DNA of 64,000 nucleotides from Neorhizobium galegae bv. orientalis str. HAMBI 540 (GTDB taxonomy: Bacteria > Pseudomonadota > Alphaproteobacteria > Rhizobiales > Rhizobiaceae), in NCBI RefSeq assembly GCF_000731315.1, contig NZ_HG938353.1, positions 2,046,001 through 2,110,000 of the forward strand. Direction: 5' to 3'. The first letter of the stretch is position 1. Each line of letters begins with the position of its first letter. Positions 18,605-26,680 of the stretch are shown here, in pieces. The position numbers and the translations under genes were made by a program. The notes below the pieces were generated by a model that was not told the origin of the DNA, did not search any database, and worked only from the letters and a program-made list of their open reading frames with translations.

Positions 18605-19651
18605 ATGGCTATCGCAAAAGGCTATGCCGCGACCGACGCGTCGAAACCATTGACGCCTTTCACCTTCGAGCGCCGCGAACCCAATGACGACGACGTCGTC
18701 ATCTCGGTGCAGTATTGCGGCGTCTGCCATTCGGACATCCACCAGGCCCGCAACGAATGGGGCAATTCCCGCTTTCCGATGGTGCCGGGCCATGAAGTGG
18801 CCGGCGTCGTTTCGGCCATTGGCTCTGGTGTCACCAAGTTCAAGGTTGGCGACCGTGTCGGTGTCGGCTGCTTCGTGAATTCCTGCATCGGCTGCGCTAC
18901 CCGCGATCTCGACTACGAACATTTCCTGCCGGGCCTCACTCAGACCTATAACGACGTCGAGGCCGATGGCACGACGCCGACCTACGGTGGTTATTCGGAC
19001 CAGATCGTCGTCAAGGAAGGTTACGTCCTCTCCTTCCCGGACAATATTCCGCTCGACGCCGGCGCCCCGCTGCTTTGCGCCGGTATCACGCTCTACTCGC
19101 CGCTACGCCACTGGAAGGCCGGTCCCGGCATGAAGGTCGCGATCGTCGGCATGGGTGGCCTCGGCCATATGGGCGTCAAGCTCGGCGCGGCCATGGGGGC
19201 CGATATCACCGTACTCAGCCAGACGCTGTCGAAAAAGGAAGACGGACTGAGGCTCGGCGCCAAGGACTATTACGCCACCAGCGACGCCGAGACCTTCACC
19301 AAGCTCGCCGGCACATTTGACCTGATCATCTGCACTGTCGGCACGACGATCGACTGGAACGCCTATCTCGGCCTCCTGAAGTTCGACGGCTCCATGGTGC
19401 TGGTCGGCGTCCCGGAACATGCGGTTCCGGTCCATGCTTTCTCGGTTATCGGCGGCCGCAAGAGCCTCTCCGGCTCGATGATCGGCTCGATCAAGGAAAC
19501 CCAGGAAATGCTGGATTTCTGCGGCGAGCACGGCATCACGTCCGAGATCGAGAAGATCAACATCCAGGATATCAACGAAGCCTACGAACGCGTCATCAAG
19601 AGCGACGTGCGCTACCGCTTCGTCATCGACATCGCCTCGCTGGCGGCTTGA
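18605..19651 (+). CDS. Zinc-dependent alcohol dehydrogenase (YahK/cinnamyl type)
   Basis: The 348-residue medium-chain dehydrogenase would reduce aldehydes with NADPH in the cytoplasm. The catalytic zinc site is visible in CGVCHSDIH and GHEVAGVV, and the nucleotide-binding motif is [13 protein letters not shown]. The structural zinc loop is altered: [16 protein letters not shown] keeps the first two cysteines, but the third and fourth positions of the usual CxxCxxCx7C are Arg and Leu. I start at the ATG at 18605 ([11 protein letters not shown]), where the family begins; the frame is open for 48 codons upstream but without similarity. The AraC-type gene is divergent. Confidence 0.92.
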   Translation: MAIAKGYAATDASKPLTPFTFERREPNDDDVVISVQYCGVCHSDIHQARNEWGNSRFPMVPGHEVAGVVSAIGSGVTKFKVGDRVGVGCFVNSCIGCATRDLDYEHFLPGLTQTYNDVEADGTTPTYGGYSDQIVVKEGYVLSFPDNIPLDAGAPLLCAGITLYSPLRHWKAGPGMKVAIVGMGGLGHMGVKLGAAMGADITVLSQTLSKKEDGLRLGAKDYYATSDAETFTKLAGTFDLIICTVGTTIDWNAYLGLLKFDGSMVLVGVPEHAVPVHAFSVIGGRKSLSGSMIGSIKETQEMLDFCGEHGITSEIEKINIQDINEAYERVIKSDVRYRFVIDIASLAA

Positions 19652-19672
19652 CCACCACCGCGCCAACAAACA

Positions 19673-19696
19673 CAGGGCGGCTTCCGGGCCGCCCTG
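19673..19696 (+). terminator. GC-rich hairpin after alcohol dehydrogenase gene
   Basis: CAGGGCGGC-ttccgg-GCCGCCCTG is a perfect 9-bp stem 21 nt after the stop codon. No T-tract follows, so it may be a weak terminator or a 3'-end stabiliser. It may also serve the convergent kinase gene. Confidence 0.55.
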
Positions 19697-19724
19697 CCAG
19701 CCTACGGTGTACTGACCGCAAAGC

Positions 19725-20330
19725 CTAACCTCCGGCCGAACTCAAAGACGGCCCGCGCCGCACCAATTCGTCGAAAAGATTATTCACGGTATGCGGGTCA
19801 GCCGCATCAACGATCCTCAGCCCATTTTCCCGAGCCGCTTTGTGCATTTCCGCATTGTCGTGAAGGGAACGCTCGATAAACGCGTCGAACATATCCCGGT
19901 CGCCCTCCCCGGCCTGCAGATATCCCGCCTCGGCTCGCATTCTCTCCCGTAGGAAATCTGCATCGGCATGAAGACATATCCCGACAAGCGCCTCCGAAAC
20001 GAGCGGCGCGATGAATTCAGGCCGCAGTGCCGATCCTTCCAGCACAAATGGTTTTCGAGCCTCTATCTCGCCGTCGATCATTCGCTTCAGGCCGGGCCAC
20101 ATGTTTTCGTGATGCACCTTCAGGAACCAGTAGATCGTCTCCGGCGAAAGGCGCCTATAATACTCGGCCACAGGTGGACGGACGCTCGGCCACGGCCGCC
20201 CCGGATGCCGCCCGAGACTATCGGTCGATACCATGTTCAAGTTGAGCGCCGCAGCCAGGCGTTTTGCCAGCGTCGTTTTGCCGACATGCGAGCTTCCGGC
20301 AATCAATATGCCTGACAGGCCTTGATCCAT
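19725..20330 (-). CDS. P-loop kinase-like ATPase
   Basis: The 201-residue protein has a Walker A loop GSSHVGKTTLAKRLA near residue 11. It is followed by LNMVSTDSLGRHPGRPW, an arrangement seen in small-molecule kinases and zeta-toxin-like enzymes, and FVLEGSALRPEF, which may be a Walker B-like strand. The start at ATG 20330 puts the P-loop close to the N-terminus as usual. Substrate unknown; I would not call it a toxin because no antitoxin is adjacent. Confidence 0.7.
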   Translation of the reverse strand: MDQGLSGILIAGSSHVGKTTLAKRLAAALNLNMVSTDSLGRHPGRPWPSVRPPVAEYYRRLSPETIYWFLKVHHENMWPGLKRMIDGEIEARKPFVLEGSALRPEFIAPLVSEALVGICLHADADFLRERMRAEAGYLQAGEGDRDMFDAFIERSLHDNAEMHKAARENGLRIVDAADPHTVNNLFDELVRRGPSLSSAGG

Positions 20331-20341
20331 AGCGGGCTCGA

Positions 20342-20752
20342 TCAGGCGAGTTCGCTCTCGTCGTATTTCACCCGCGCGGCTTTCACCGACGGATGATTGG
20401 CTTCCGCCCATTGCAGCACCTTGGAAAGCGGCTCGAAGAGCGAGCGGCCGAGATCGGTCATCCGGTATTCGACGCTCGGCGGCTTGGTCGGAAACACCTC
20501 ACGTTCGATATAACCGTCGCGTTGCAGGTCACGCAAAGTCTGGGTCAGCATCCGCTGCGAAATATCCGGCACCAGACGGCGAAGCTCACCGAAGCGGTAA
20601 GGCTGGCGCGCCAAGGCCCCGAGAAGCAGCGTCGACCATTTGCCCGCGATCCGGTCGATGACGTCCCGGACCGGACAATTATCCATGTTCCATCCGGACG
20701 TATCGCATTCCTTGCCGTCCAGCATCGGCTTACGGCTTGCATTGAGGGCCAT
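20342..20752 (-). CDS. HxlR family transcriptional regulator
   Basis: The 136-residue winged-helix protein has CPVRDVIDRIAGKWSTLLLGAL, the HxlR signature, with the redox-relevant N-terminal Cys, followed by FGELRRLVPDISQRMLTQTL and RDGYIEREVFPTKPPSVEY. The start at 20752 has AAGGGA upstream. It is divergent from a QorB-like quinone reductase 146 bp away, the same pairing as E. coli ytfH/ytfG (qorR/qorB). It probably represses that gene and senses redox or quinone/aldehyde stress. Confidence 0.92.
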   Translation of the reverse strand: MALNASRKPMLDGKECDTSGWNMDNCPVRDVIDRIAGKWSTLLLGALARQPYRFGELRRLVPDISQRMLTQTLRDLQRDGYIEREVFPTKPPSVEYRMTDLGRSLFEPLSKVLQWAEANHPSVKAARVKYDESELA

Positions 20753-20898
20753 AGAGGTGGTTCCCTTGAAGTAACGATCTCCCTCGAAACTGCCTCCTTT
20801 ACAGATCGAAGTCAATTCCTATTCTAGTGCTAGTCTCTTTTTGAGACCAACAATAATCGCCGCGCCGACAGGCCGGCCATTGCCAGGAAAGAAACCGC

Positions 20899-21783
20899 AT
20901 GACCAAACTTCTCGTCACCGGCGCCGCCGGCCATCTGGGCCGCGCAGTGCTGCGTCACCTGCTGGAGACATCCAAGGTCGCTGCCGCCGACATCGTCGCT
21001 GCCAGCCGTGATCCGAACAAGCTCGCCGACCTTGCCGCCAGCGGCCTGAAAACCCGCGCAGCCGATTTCGACGACGAAGCCGGGCTCGTGAAGGCATTCA
21101 CCGGTGTCGACCGCGTGCTGATCATTTCCACCGACGAACTGGCAACGCCCGGCAAGCGCATCACGCAGCATAGGAACGCCGTTTCCGCCGCCGCAAAGGC
21201 CGGCGTCAAACACATCATCTATACGTCCATGCCGAACCCGGACAAGTCGCTGGTCACCTTCGCACCGGATCATCTCGGCACGGAAGAGGCCATCAAGGCG
21301 AGCGGCGTCGCCTACACGATCCTGCGCAATTCCTGGTATCACGACAACTATCTGATGGGCATGCCGCACAATCTTCAGGTCGGCAAATGGTACACGTCCG
21401 TGGGCACCGGCAAGATCACAACGATCAGCCGCGACGACTGCGCCCGTGCCGCAGCCGCAGCCCTTGCCAATCCGCCGGCCGGCAGCCGCACCTTTACCCT
21501 CACCGGCTCGGAAACCCTGACGGCCGCAGAAATCGCCGCCCGCGCGTCCGCGGCCACCGGCAAGCCGCTGGATGTCGTTGATGTCACCGATGAGCAGCTG
21601 ACCCAGGGCCTTACCGGCGCCGGCCTGCCCGCCTTTGTCGCGAATATGCTGGTCTCGGCGGATGCCAATATCCGCGCCGGTAATTTCGAACAGGTGACGA
21701 GCGACTACGAGACGCTGACCGGCCAGAAGCCGCAGACCCTCGCCGCCTATTTCGACACCCAGAAGGCCGCCCTCGCCGCATAG
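20899..21783 (+). CDS. NAD(P)H:quinone oxidoreductase, QorB/NmrA-like atypical SDR
   Basis: The 294-residue protein has the nucleotide-binding motif VTGAAGHLGRAVLRHLL at the N-terminus, an NADP-type loop AASRDPNK, and no YxxxK catalytic pair. This matches the NmrA/QorB group, which reduces quinones. TYTFTLTGSE-like C-terminal segments also fit. It is divergent from the HxlR regulator that likely controls it. Confidence 0.88.
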   Translation: MTKLLVTGAAGHLGRAVLRHLLETSKVAAADIVAASRDPNKLADLAASGLKTRAADFDDEAGLVKAFTGVDRVLIISTDELATPGKRITQHRNAVSAAAKAGVKHIIYTSMPNPDKSLVTFAPDHLGTEEAIKASGVAYTILRNSWYHDNYLMGMPHNLQVGKWYTSVGTGKITTISRDDCARAAAAALANPPAGSRTFTLTGSETLTAAEIAARASAATGKPLDVVDVTDEQLTQGLTGAGLPAFVANMLVSADANIRAGNFEQVTSDYETLTGQKPQTLAAYFDTQKAALAA

Positions 21784-21819
21784 CCCCTTGCCGGATTGCG
21801 GTTCTCCGAATTTCGCGAT

Positions 21820-21853
21820 AAATGAGATGGAGTTGCCAAATTCCATCTCATTT
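21820..21853 (+). promoter_or_regulatory. 12-bp perfect inverted repeat abutting the racemase ribosome site
   Basis: AAATGAGATGGA (21820-21831), a 10-nt gap and TCCATCTCATTT (21842-21853) are perfectly complementary. The next bases, GGAGAAAAAATG, are the ribosome site and start of the racemase. As RNA this hairpin would end directly at the Shine-Dalgarno sequence; as DNA it could be an operator. The T-run is too short for a good terminator of the upstream gene. Confidence 0.55.
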
Positions 21854-21862
21854 GGAGAAAAA

Positions 21863-22579
21863 ATGCGCAAAATCGGCTTGATTGGCGGGATGAGTTTCGA
21901 AAGCACTGCCGTGTATTATCGGCTGATCAACGAGATGGTGCGCGAACGCCTCGGTGGTTTTGCGTCGGCCGATCTCCTGCTCCATTCCGTCAACTTTGCG
22001 GAAATAGTCGACATGCAGAAGGCCGGCCGCTGGGATCTGGCGGCCGAGCATCTTGCGGGCAGCGCGCGCAGGCTGAAGGCGGCCGGCGCGGAATGCGTCC
22101 TGATCTGCACCAACACCATGCATCTCGTCGCCCCGCAGGTACAGGCCGCGATCGACATACCCCTTATCCATATCATCGACGAGACCGCCAAGACGTTGAA
22201 AACGCACGGCCTGAACCGCCCGCTCCTGCTCGCCACACGCTACACGATGGAGCACGGCTTCTATACCGATCACATGAAGGCGCTCGGTATCGACGTCATG
22301 GTGCCGGATGCGGACGATCGTACCGATATCCATAACATCATCTTCAACGAACTCTGCGCCGGCACGGTTCTCGATACCTCCCGCACCCGGGCCATCGCCA
22401 TGATCGAAAAGGCGAAGGCTGAAGGCGCCGACAGCATCATCCTCGGTTGCACGGAAATCTGCCTTCTGCTCGATCCGGCAGGCCTGCCCCTGCCCGGCAT
22501 CGATTCCACCGCCATCCATGCCAAGGCAGCCGTCGATTTCGCGCTTGGCCAGCCGGCGGCAAAACAGGCCGCAGCGTAA
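21863..22579 (+). CDS. Aspartate/glutamate racemase family protein
   Basis: The 238-residue protein is a PLP-independent racemase-fold enzyme. It has IGLIGGMSFESTAVYY at the N-terminus, the first catalytic Cys in ECVLICTNTMHL and the second in SIILGCTEICLLL; both cysteines are present, so racemase activity (Asp, Glu or a hydantoin) is possible. The ATG at 21863 has GGAG 5 nt upstream. The inverted repeat directly before it suggests local regulation. A MarR-GNAT gene follows 59 bp downstream in the same direction. Confidence 0.93.
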   Translation: MRKIGLIGGMSFESTAVYYRLINEMVRERLGGFASADLLLHSVNFAEIVDMQKAGRWDLAAEHLAGSARRLKAAGAECVLICTNTMHLVAPQVQAAIDIPLIHIIDETAKTLKTHGLNRPLLLATRYTMEHGFYTDHMKALGIDVMVPDADDRTDIHNIIFNELCAGTVLDTSRTRAIAMIEKAKAEGADSIILGCTEICLLLDPAGLPLPGIDSTAIHAKAAVDFALGQPAAKQAAA

Positions 22580-22608
22580 ATTTATTTGACTCAGTCCAAC
22601 AAATATCT

Positions 22609-22637
22609 GACAGAGTCTCCCTAAAGGAGACTCTGTC
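22609..22637 (+). promoter_or_regulatory. 12-bp perfect hairpin containing the ribosome site of the MarR-GNAT gene
   Basis: GACAGAGTCTCC, loop CTAAA and GGAGACTCTGTC are perfectly complementary and end two bases before the ATG at 22639. The AGGAG ribosome site is inside the 3' arm. A TTGACT (22587-22592) lies upstream as a possible -35. It may be the MarR operator over the transcription start, a translational lock, or both. Confidence 0.65.
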
Positions 22638-22638
22638 G

Positions 22639-23586
22639 ATGACCGATCCTGCCGTTCTCGATGCCGTCCGGGCGTTCAATCGTTTCTACACCAACAAGCT
22701 CGGCGTTCTCGCCAAGGGCTATCTCGACACCGATTACACGCTGACCGAAGCGCGCATCCTCTACGAGATGGGCGCCCGCAAACGGGTTTCGGCGACCGAG
22801 CTTAATCGCGATCTCGGCCTCGATCCCGCTTATCTCAGCCGGCTGCTGAAGAAATTCCGCGAGGCGGGCTTCATCGACGCCGAGCCGGATCCCGACGACA
22901 AACGCAGCCAGATCCTTGTAGTCACCAGCAAAGGACAGGCCGAATACGAGACACTCGGCGAACGTTCCCGCCAGCAGATCGCCAAGGATCTCAGGGAGGT
23001 GGACACGTTCGGCCATGAAAGGTTGATCGGCTCGATGCAGGTGATCCGCGCCATTCTCGATCCGCAGTCGACCGCGCCTACATCGCCGGTCGTCATCCGT
23101 CCGCATCGTGTCGGTGACATGGGCTGGCTGGTCGAAGCCCAGGCGGTCGCTTATGCCCGGGAATACGGCTGGAACGACAAGTTCGAAGGGTTGGTCGCCG
23201 AGGTCGCCGGCAAGTTCATCGCCAGCTTCAACCCTGAGCGCGAACGCTGCTGGATCGCCGAACGCGACGGAAAGCGGGTCGGCTCGGTGGTCGTGGCGGA
23301 TGGCGGCGGCGACACAGCCAAGCTGCGCCTTCTCTACCTCGATCCCGCCGCCCGCGGCCTTGGCCTCGGCCGGACGCTCGTCGAACAATGCATCAAGTTC
23401 TCGACGCTCGCCGGTTACAGAAAGCTGTCGCTCTGGACCAATGATTGCCTGAGCGCCGCAATCCGCATCTATCAAACGGCCGGTTTCAGGCTCGTCGCGG
23501 AAGAAAAGCACAACCTGTTCGGGCCGGAATGCAACGGCCAGACCTGGGAGCTCGAGCTCTGCGAGGCAAAACTGTCGTCGAATTAG
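22639..23586 (+). CDS. MarR regulator fused to GNAT acetyltransferase
   Basis: The 315-residue protein joins two domains. Residues about 5-145 are a MarR winged helix ([52 protein letters not shown]). Residues about 155-310 are a GNAT domain with the acetyl-CoA loop [16 protein letters not shown] and the family motif [16 protein letters not shown]. Such fusions exist in actinobacteria and proteobacteria; the acetyltransferase substrate is unknown. The perfect hairpin over its ribosome site implies autoregulation. Its stop overlaps that of pdxJ by four bases, so the genes converge with no terminator between them. Confidence 0.93.
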   Translation: MTDPAVLDAVRAFNRFYTNKLGVLAKGYLDTDYTLTEARILYEMGARKRVSATELNRDLGLDPAYLSRLLKKFREAGFIDAEPDPDDKRSQILVVTSKGQAEYETLGERSRQQIAKDLREVDTFGHERLIGSMQVIRAILDPQSTAPTSPVVIRPHRVGDMGWLVEAQAVAYAREYGWNDKFEGLVAEVAGKFIASFNPERERCWIAERDGKRVGSVVVADGGGDTAKLRLLYLDPAARGLGLGRTLVEQCIKFSTLAGYRKLSLWTNDCLSAAIRIYQTAGFRLVAEEKHNLFGPECNGQTWELELCEAKLSSN

Positions 23587-24335
23587 ACGACCTGGCCGCA
23601 GGCGCGGCGGAAGCGGCGCACGGTTTCCGCCATGCCGTATTCGAGCGCATCCGCCGTCAGGCCGTGGCCGATCGAGACTTCCGCCATCTTCGGAATACGC
23701 TTCACCAATGCCGGCAGGTTGGCGACGGTCAGGTCGTGACCGCCATTGACGCCGAGCCCTTCGGCAAGTGCCGCATCCGCCGTCCGCCCGAGTTTTTCAA
23801 GGATTTCGGCCCCAAGCACCGGATTGTCGAAACAGCCGCCATAGGGCCCGGTATAGAGTTCGATACGGTCGGCACCCGTCGCCCTGGCGAGCTTCACCGC
23901 TTCGACATCGCCGTCGCCATCGGCAAATAGCGACACCCGCATGCCGCCCTTATTGAGCCGCGCCACGATCGGCTTCAGCATCTCGCCCGTGGCACGGAAA
24001 TCGAACCCGTGGTCGGAGGTCGCCTGGGTCGGATCGTCCGGCACCAGGGTCACCTGCTCCGGCTGGGTCGCCTCGCACAGCGCCAGGAAATCCTCGCTCG
24101 GATATCCTTCGATATTGAACTCGGCATCCGGGAATTCGTCGTCGATCAGCGCCCGAAGAACGGGCAGATCGGTGAAGCGGATATGGCGCTGGTCGGGGCG
24201 CGGATGCACCGTCAGGCCGGCCGCACCTGCCTGCAGCGCGATCCGCCCCAGCGCTTCGACGCTCGGCCAGGGAAGATCGCGGCGGTTGCGCAGCATGGCG
24301 ATGGCATTGAGGTTCACGGAAAGCTTGGTCGGCAT
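23583..24335 (-). CDS. pdxJ: Pyridoxine 5'-phosphate synthase
   Basis: PdxJ condenses 1-deoxyxylulose 5-phosphate with 1-amino-acetone 3-phosphate, the last step of de novo vitamin B6 synthesis. The 250-residue TIM barrel shows [16 protein letters not shown] at the N-terminus, [48 protein letters not shown] and [13 protein letters not shown], all family motifs. The ATG at 24335 has only weak ribosome-binding potential. The gene stands alone and converges on the MarR-GNAT gene. Confidence 0.96.
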   Translation of the reverse strand: MPTKLSVNLNAIAMLRNRRDLPWPSVEALGRIALQAGAAGLTVHPRPDQRHIRFTDLPVLRALIDDEFPDAEFNIEGYPSEDFLALCEATQPEQVTLVPDDPTQATSDHGFDFRATGEMLKPIVARLNKGGMRVSLFADGDGDVEAVKLARATGADRIELYTGPYGGCFDNPVLGAEILEKLGRTADAALAEGLGVNGGHDLTVANLPALVKRIPKMAEVSIGHGLTADALEYGMAETVRRFRRACGQVV

Positions 24336-24675
24336 GGCAATACCCGGTTTTGAAAGGTCGATCCGCTTTTAGGCCATGCGCCTTCGCAATGCCACCGGGT
24401 TTAGAAAAATGCACCTATAAAGAGTTTTGATGGACGAGAATTCACGAGGCAGCAGGGGCTACCATTTCCTAAAGTTTTAGCTAATCTATATCTAACAGAG
24501 TTCGCCGGGCAGGCCAAAAGGCGGCGGAATACGGTTTGAGCAGCGAATTCTGCCACTCATTTCAATCGGGTCCGCATTTTCAGTACCGAGGTTCCATCCG
24601 AGAGGTCCGACGCGATGTCGCAACCTTTAGGTGCATATTCGACCATACCGCCGACTTCAGGCGCAAGGGGACTCG
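24336..24675. other. 340-base intergenic region between pdxJ and the MerR-type gene
   Basis: The stretch separates divergent genes. It contains an AT-rich segment (about 24461-24497) that could hold a promoter, but I see no clear box pair, no long dyad and no coding frame with protein-like composition. Confidence 0.4.
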
Positions 24676-25362
24676 ATGCGGAGCGATACCATGCAGGCCA
24701 TGACCGAAAATGCGCCTCCGGCGCGAGCCCATTATTTCCCTCCTCTTCCCCAAGTCTCCCTTCCGTTTGAAATGCCTAGCCAGCCCGTGGCGATCGCCGA
24801 AATGGCGGATCTCTTCGGCGTCACCCATCGCACCCTTCACTTCTACGAGGAAAAGGGCCTGATCACCGCCCGCCGCTCCGGCAGCATGCGGGTCTATGAC
24901 AGGGTCCAGATCCATCGCATGGCGGTCATCAATGCCTGCCGCGAAATCGGCATTCCGGTGGCGGTCATTCAGGAACTGATGGAAGAGCTTGCCGGCGCGA
25001 CGTCGGAGACGGAAGCCAACGAGATGTTCCACAACATGCTGGCCCGGCGCAAGCGGGAGCTCACATCCGACATTTCCAATATCCGCCGGCAGATGCAGCA
25101 GATCGAAAACCTGCTGGTGGCCGAGGAAGAAGAGCAGGCGCTTGCCAGCCCCAAGCCGATGTCCCTAGTGCTGAGCGACATCGAGAAACAGTGCCTGGGA
25201 CTGATGGCGGAGGGTTATTCGGCGCCAAGGCTTGCCCGCGCGCTCAATCTCGAATTCGAGGATCTGCGCCGGATGGAGGATGGCATCATCCAGAAATTCC
25301 AGGCCACCAACCGCTTTCAGGCGGTCGCCAAGGCAATGCTGCTCGGTTTCGTGCCGAACTGA
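24676..25362 (+). CDS. MerR family regulator with C-terminal LuxR-like helix-turn-helix
   Basis: The 228-residue protein has a MerR domain at about 35-105 (AIAEMADLFGVTHRTLHFYEEKGLI, RRSGSMRVYDRVQIHRM) and a coiled-coil-like middle (ARRKRELTSDISNIRRQMQQ). The C-terminus, about 165-228, reads IEKQCLGLMAEGYSAPRLARAL, then a weaker recognition-helix region, then QKFQATNRFQAVAKAMLLGF. That tail follows the LuxR/GerE pattern in length and in its conserved ends. No metal-binding Cys are present. AAGGGG lies before the ATG at 24676. Function unknown. Confidence 0.85.
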   Translation: MRSDTMQAMTENAPPARAHYFPPLPQVSLPFEMPSQPVAIAEMADLFGVTHRTLHFYEEKGLITARRSGSMRVYDRVQIHRMAVINACREIGIPVAVIQELMEELAGATSETEANEMFHNMLARRKRELTSDISNIRRQMQQIENLLVAEEEEQALASPKPMSLVLSDIEKQCLGLMAEGYSAPRLARALNLEFEDLRRMEDGIIQKFQATNRFQAVAKAMLLGFVPN

Positions 25363-25375
25363 CCCCGGAGCCGCC

Positions 25376-26500
25376 TCAGCGAACGATGGTCAGCGTCTCG
25401 GCTGCGCGGGTGATCGCAGTATAAAGCCAGCGCTCCCGGCTATCCCGGAAAGCCCAGCTTTCATCGAACAGCACGACATTGTTCCATTGCGACCCCTGAG
25501 CCTTATGAACGGTTAGCGCATAACCGTAATCGAACTCGTCGTAACGTTTCCGGGTCGTCCAGGGAATTTCGCCTTCCTGCTCTTCGAAGGCCTGTTTCAG
25601 AAGCTTGATCTTGGCGGCGCCACGATCCATGTCGTCGTCTTCCGGCCGGATCATCAGGTTGATGCCGGGCTTCACCGTCTCGCGCGACGAGCTCATCACC
25701 TGCCAGAGCGAGCCGTTGAGCAGGCCCTTCGCCGGGTCGTTGCGCAGGCAGACAAGCTTGTCGCCGGATTGCGGATAGTCGGCCGTAAAGCCTTTTAGTT
25801 CCCGGAGCCGCTGATTGTAGCGCTTGCGGGTCTTGTTGGTGCCGACCAGAACCTGGTCCGCCTCCATCACCAGCGGCTGCGTCACCTCATTGCGGGAGAT
25901 CACCTTGGCGGTACCGTAGTCGCCATACATGATCTCCTTGCCTTCGCGCACATCCATCGCCAGCTTGATGATCGGGTTGTCGCGCGCCTGGCGATGGATA
26001 TCCGTCAGCAGGTAATCCGGATCCTGTTCGGTGAAGAACCCACCGCCGGTCACCGGCGGCAACTGGCCGGGATCGCCGAGCACCAGGATCGGCGTGCCGA
26101 AACTCATCAGGTCCTTGCCGAGCGCCTCGTCCACCATCGAACATTCGTCGATGATGATCAGCGCCGCCTTGGCGACCGGGCTCTGCCGGTTGATCGAGAA
26201 CATCGGCGAGATCGAGGTCTTGCCGGCATCGTCCTCGACCGCCTCCTCGCCCCGCGGCCTGTAGATCAGCGAGTGGATGGTTTTTGCGTTCCGCGCACCG
26301 CGCGAGCGCAGAACCTGGGCCGCCTTGCCGGTGAAGGCTGCGAACAGCACCTCGCCATCGACATTTTCGGCGAAATGTTTGGCAAGCGTGGTCTTGCCGG
26401 TGCCCGCATAACCGAACAGCCGAAAGACCTGGCTGCGCCCCTCTTTCAGCCATTGTGAAACGGCCTTGAGGGCCTCGTCCTGTTGCGGTGCAAATTGCAT
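25376..26500 (-). CDS. RecD-like ATP-dependent DNA helicase (superfamily 1)
   Basis: The 374-residue protein has the order of SF1B helicase motifs: motif I GYAGTGKTTLA near residue 29, motif Ia FAAFTGKAAQVLRSRG, motif II IIIDECSMVD, motif III LGDPGQLPPV and, at the C-terminus, motifs V/VI in YALTVHKAQGSQWNNV and WLYTAITRAAETL. It is short compared with RecD (about 600), lacking the extra N-terminal domain, and resembles the stand-alone AAA_30/UvrD_C_2 proteins common in rhizobia. Role: likely DNA unwinding in repair; possible use with phage or plasmid DNA is not excluded. Confidence 0.88.
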   Translation of the reverse strand: MQFAPQQDEALKAVSQWLKEGRSQVFRLFGYAGTGKTTLAKHFAENVDGEVLFAAFTGKAAQVLRSRGARNAKTIHSLIYRPRGEEAVEDDAGKTSISPMFSINRQSPVAKAALIIIDECSMVDEALGKDLMSFGTPILVLGDPGQLPPVTGGGFFTEQDPDYLLTDIHRQARDNPIIKLAMDVREGKEIMYGDYGTAKVISRNEVTQPLVMEADQVLVGTNKTRKRYNQRLRELKGFTADYPQSGDKLVCLRNDPAKGLLNGSLWQVMSSSRETVKPGINLMIRPEDDDMDRGAAKIKLLKQAFEEQEGEIPWTTRKRYDEFDYGYALTVHKAQGSQWNNVVLFDESWAFRDSRERWLYTAITRAAETLTIVR

Positions 26501-26680
26501 GGCGGGACTTGGCAGGATTCTGCAGCCAAGCGCAACTGAAAAAGAACGAAAGATGAATCAAAGGCCGGGATGAGCGGTGTTCTCCTTCATCAGGAGTTCT
26601 GCTGACGGCCCGGTGTATCCATGCCGTGTCGCCGGGATTGCCGCTGTTCAATGTTCATCGCCACCTCCTATGATCGCCGT

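Noticed and set aside
19725..20330. Zeta-type toxin
   Set aside because: The P-loop and following DS motif are suggestive, but there is no antitoxin gene and the adjacent HxlR is explained by its divergent partner.
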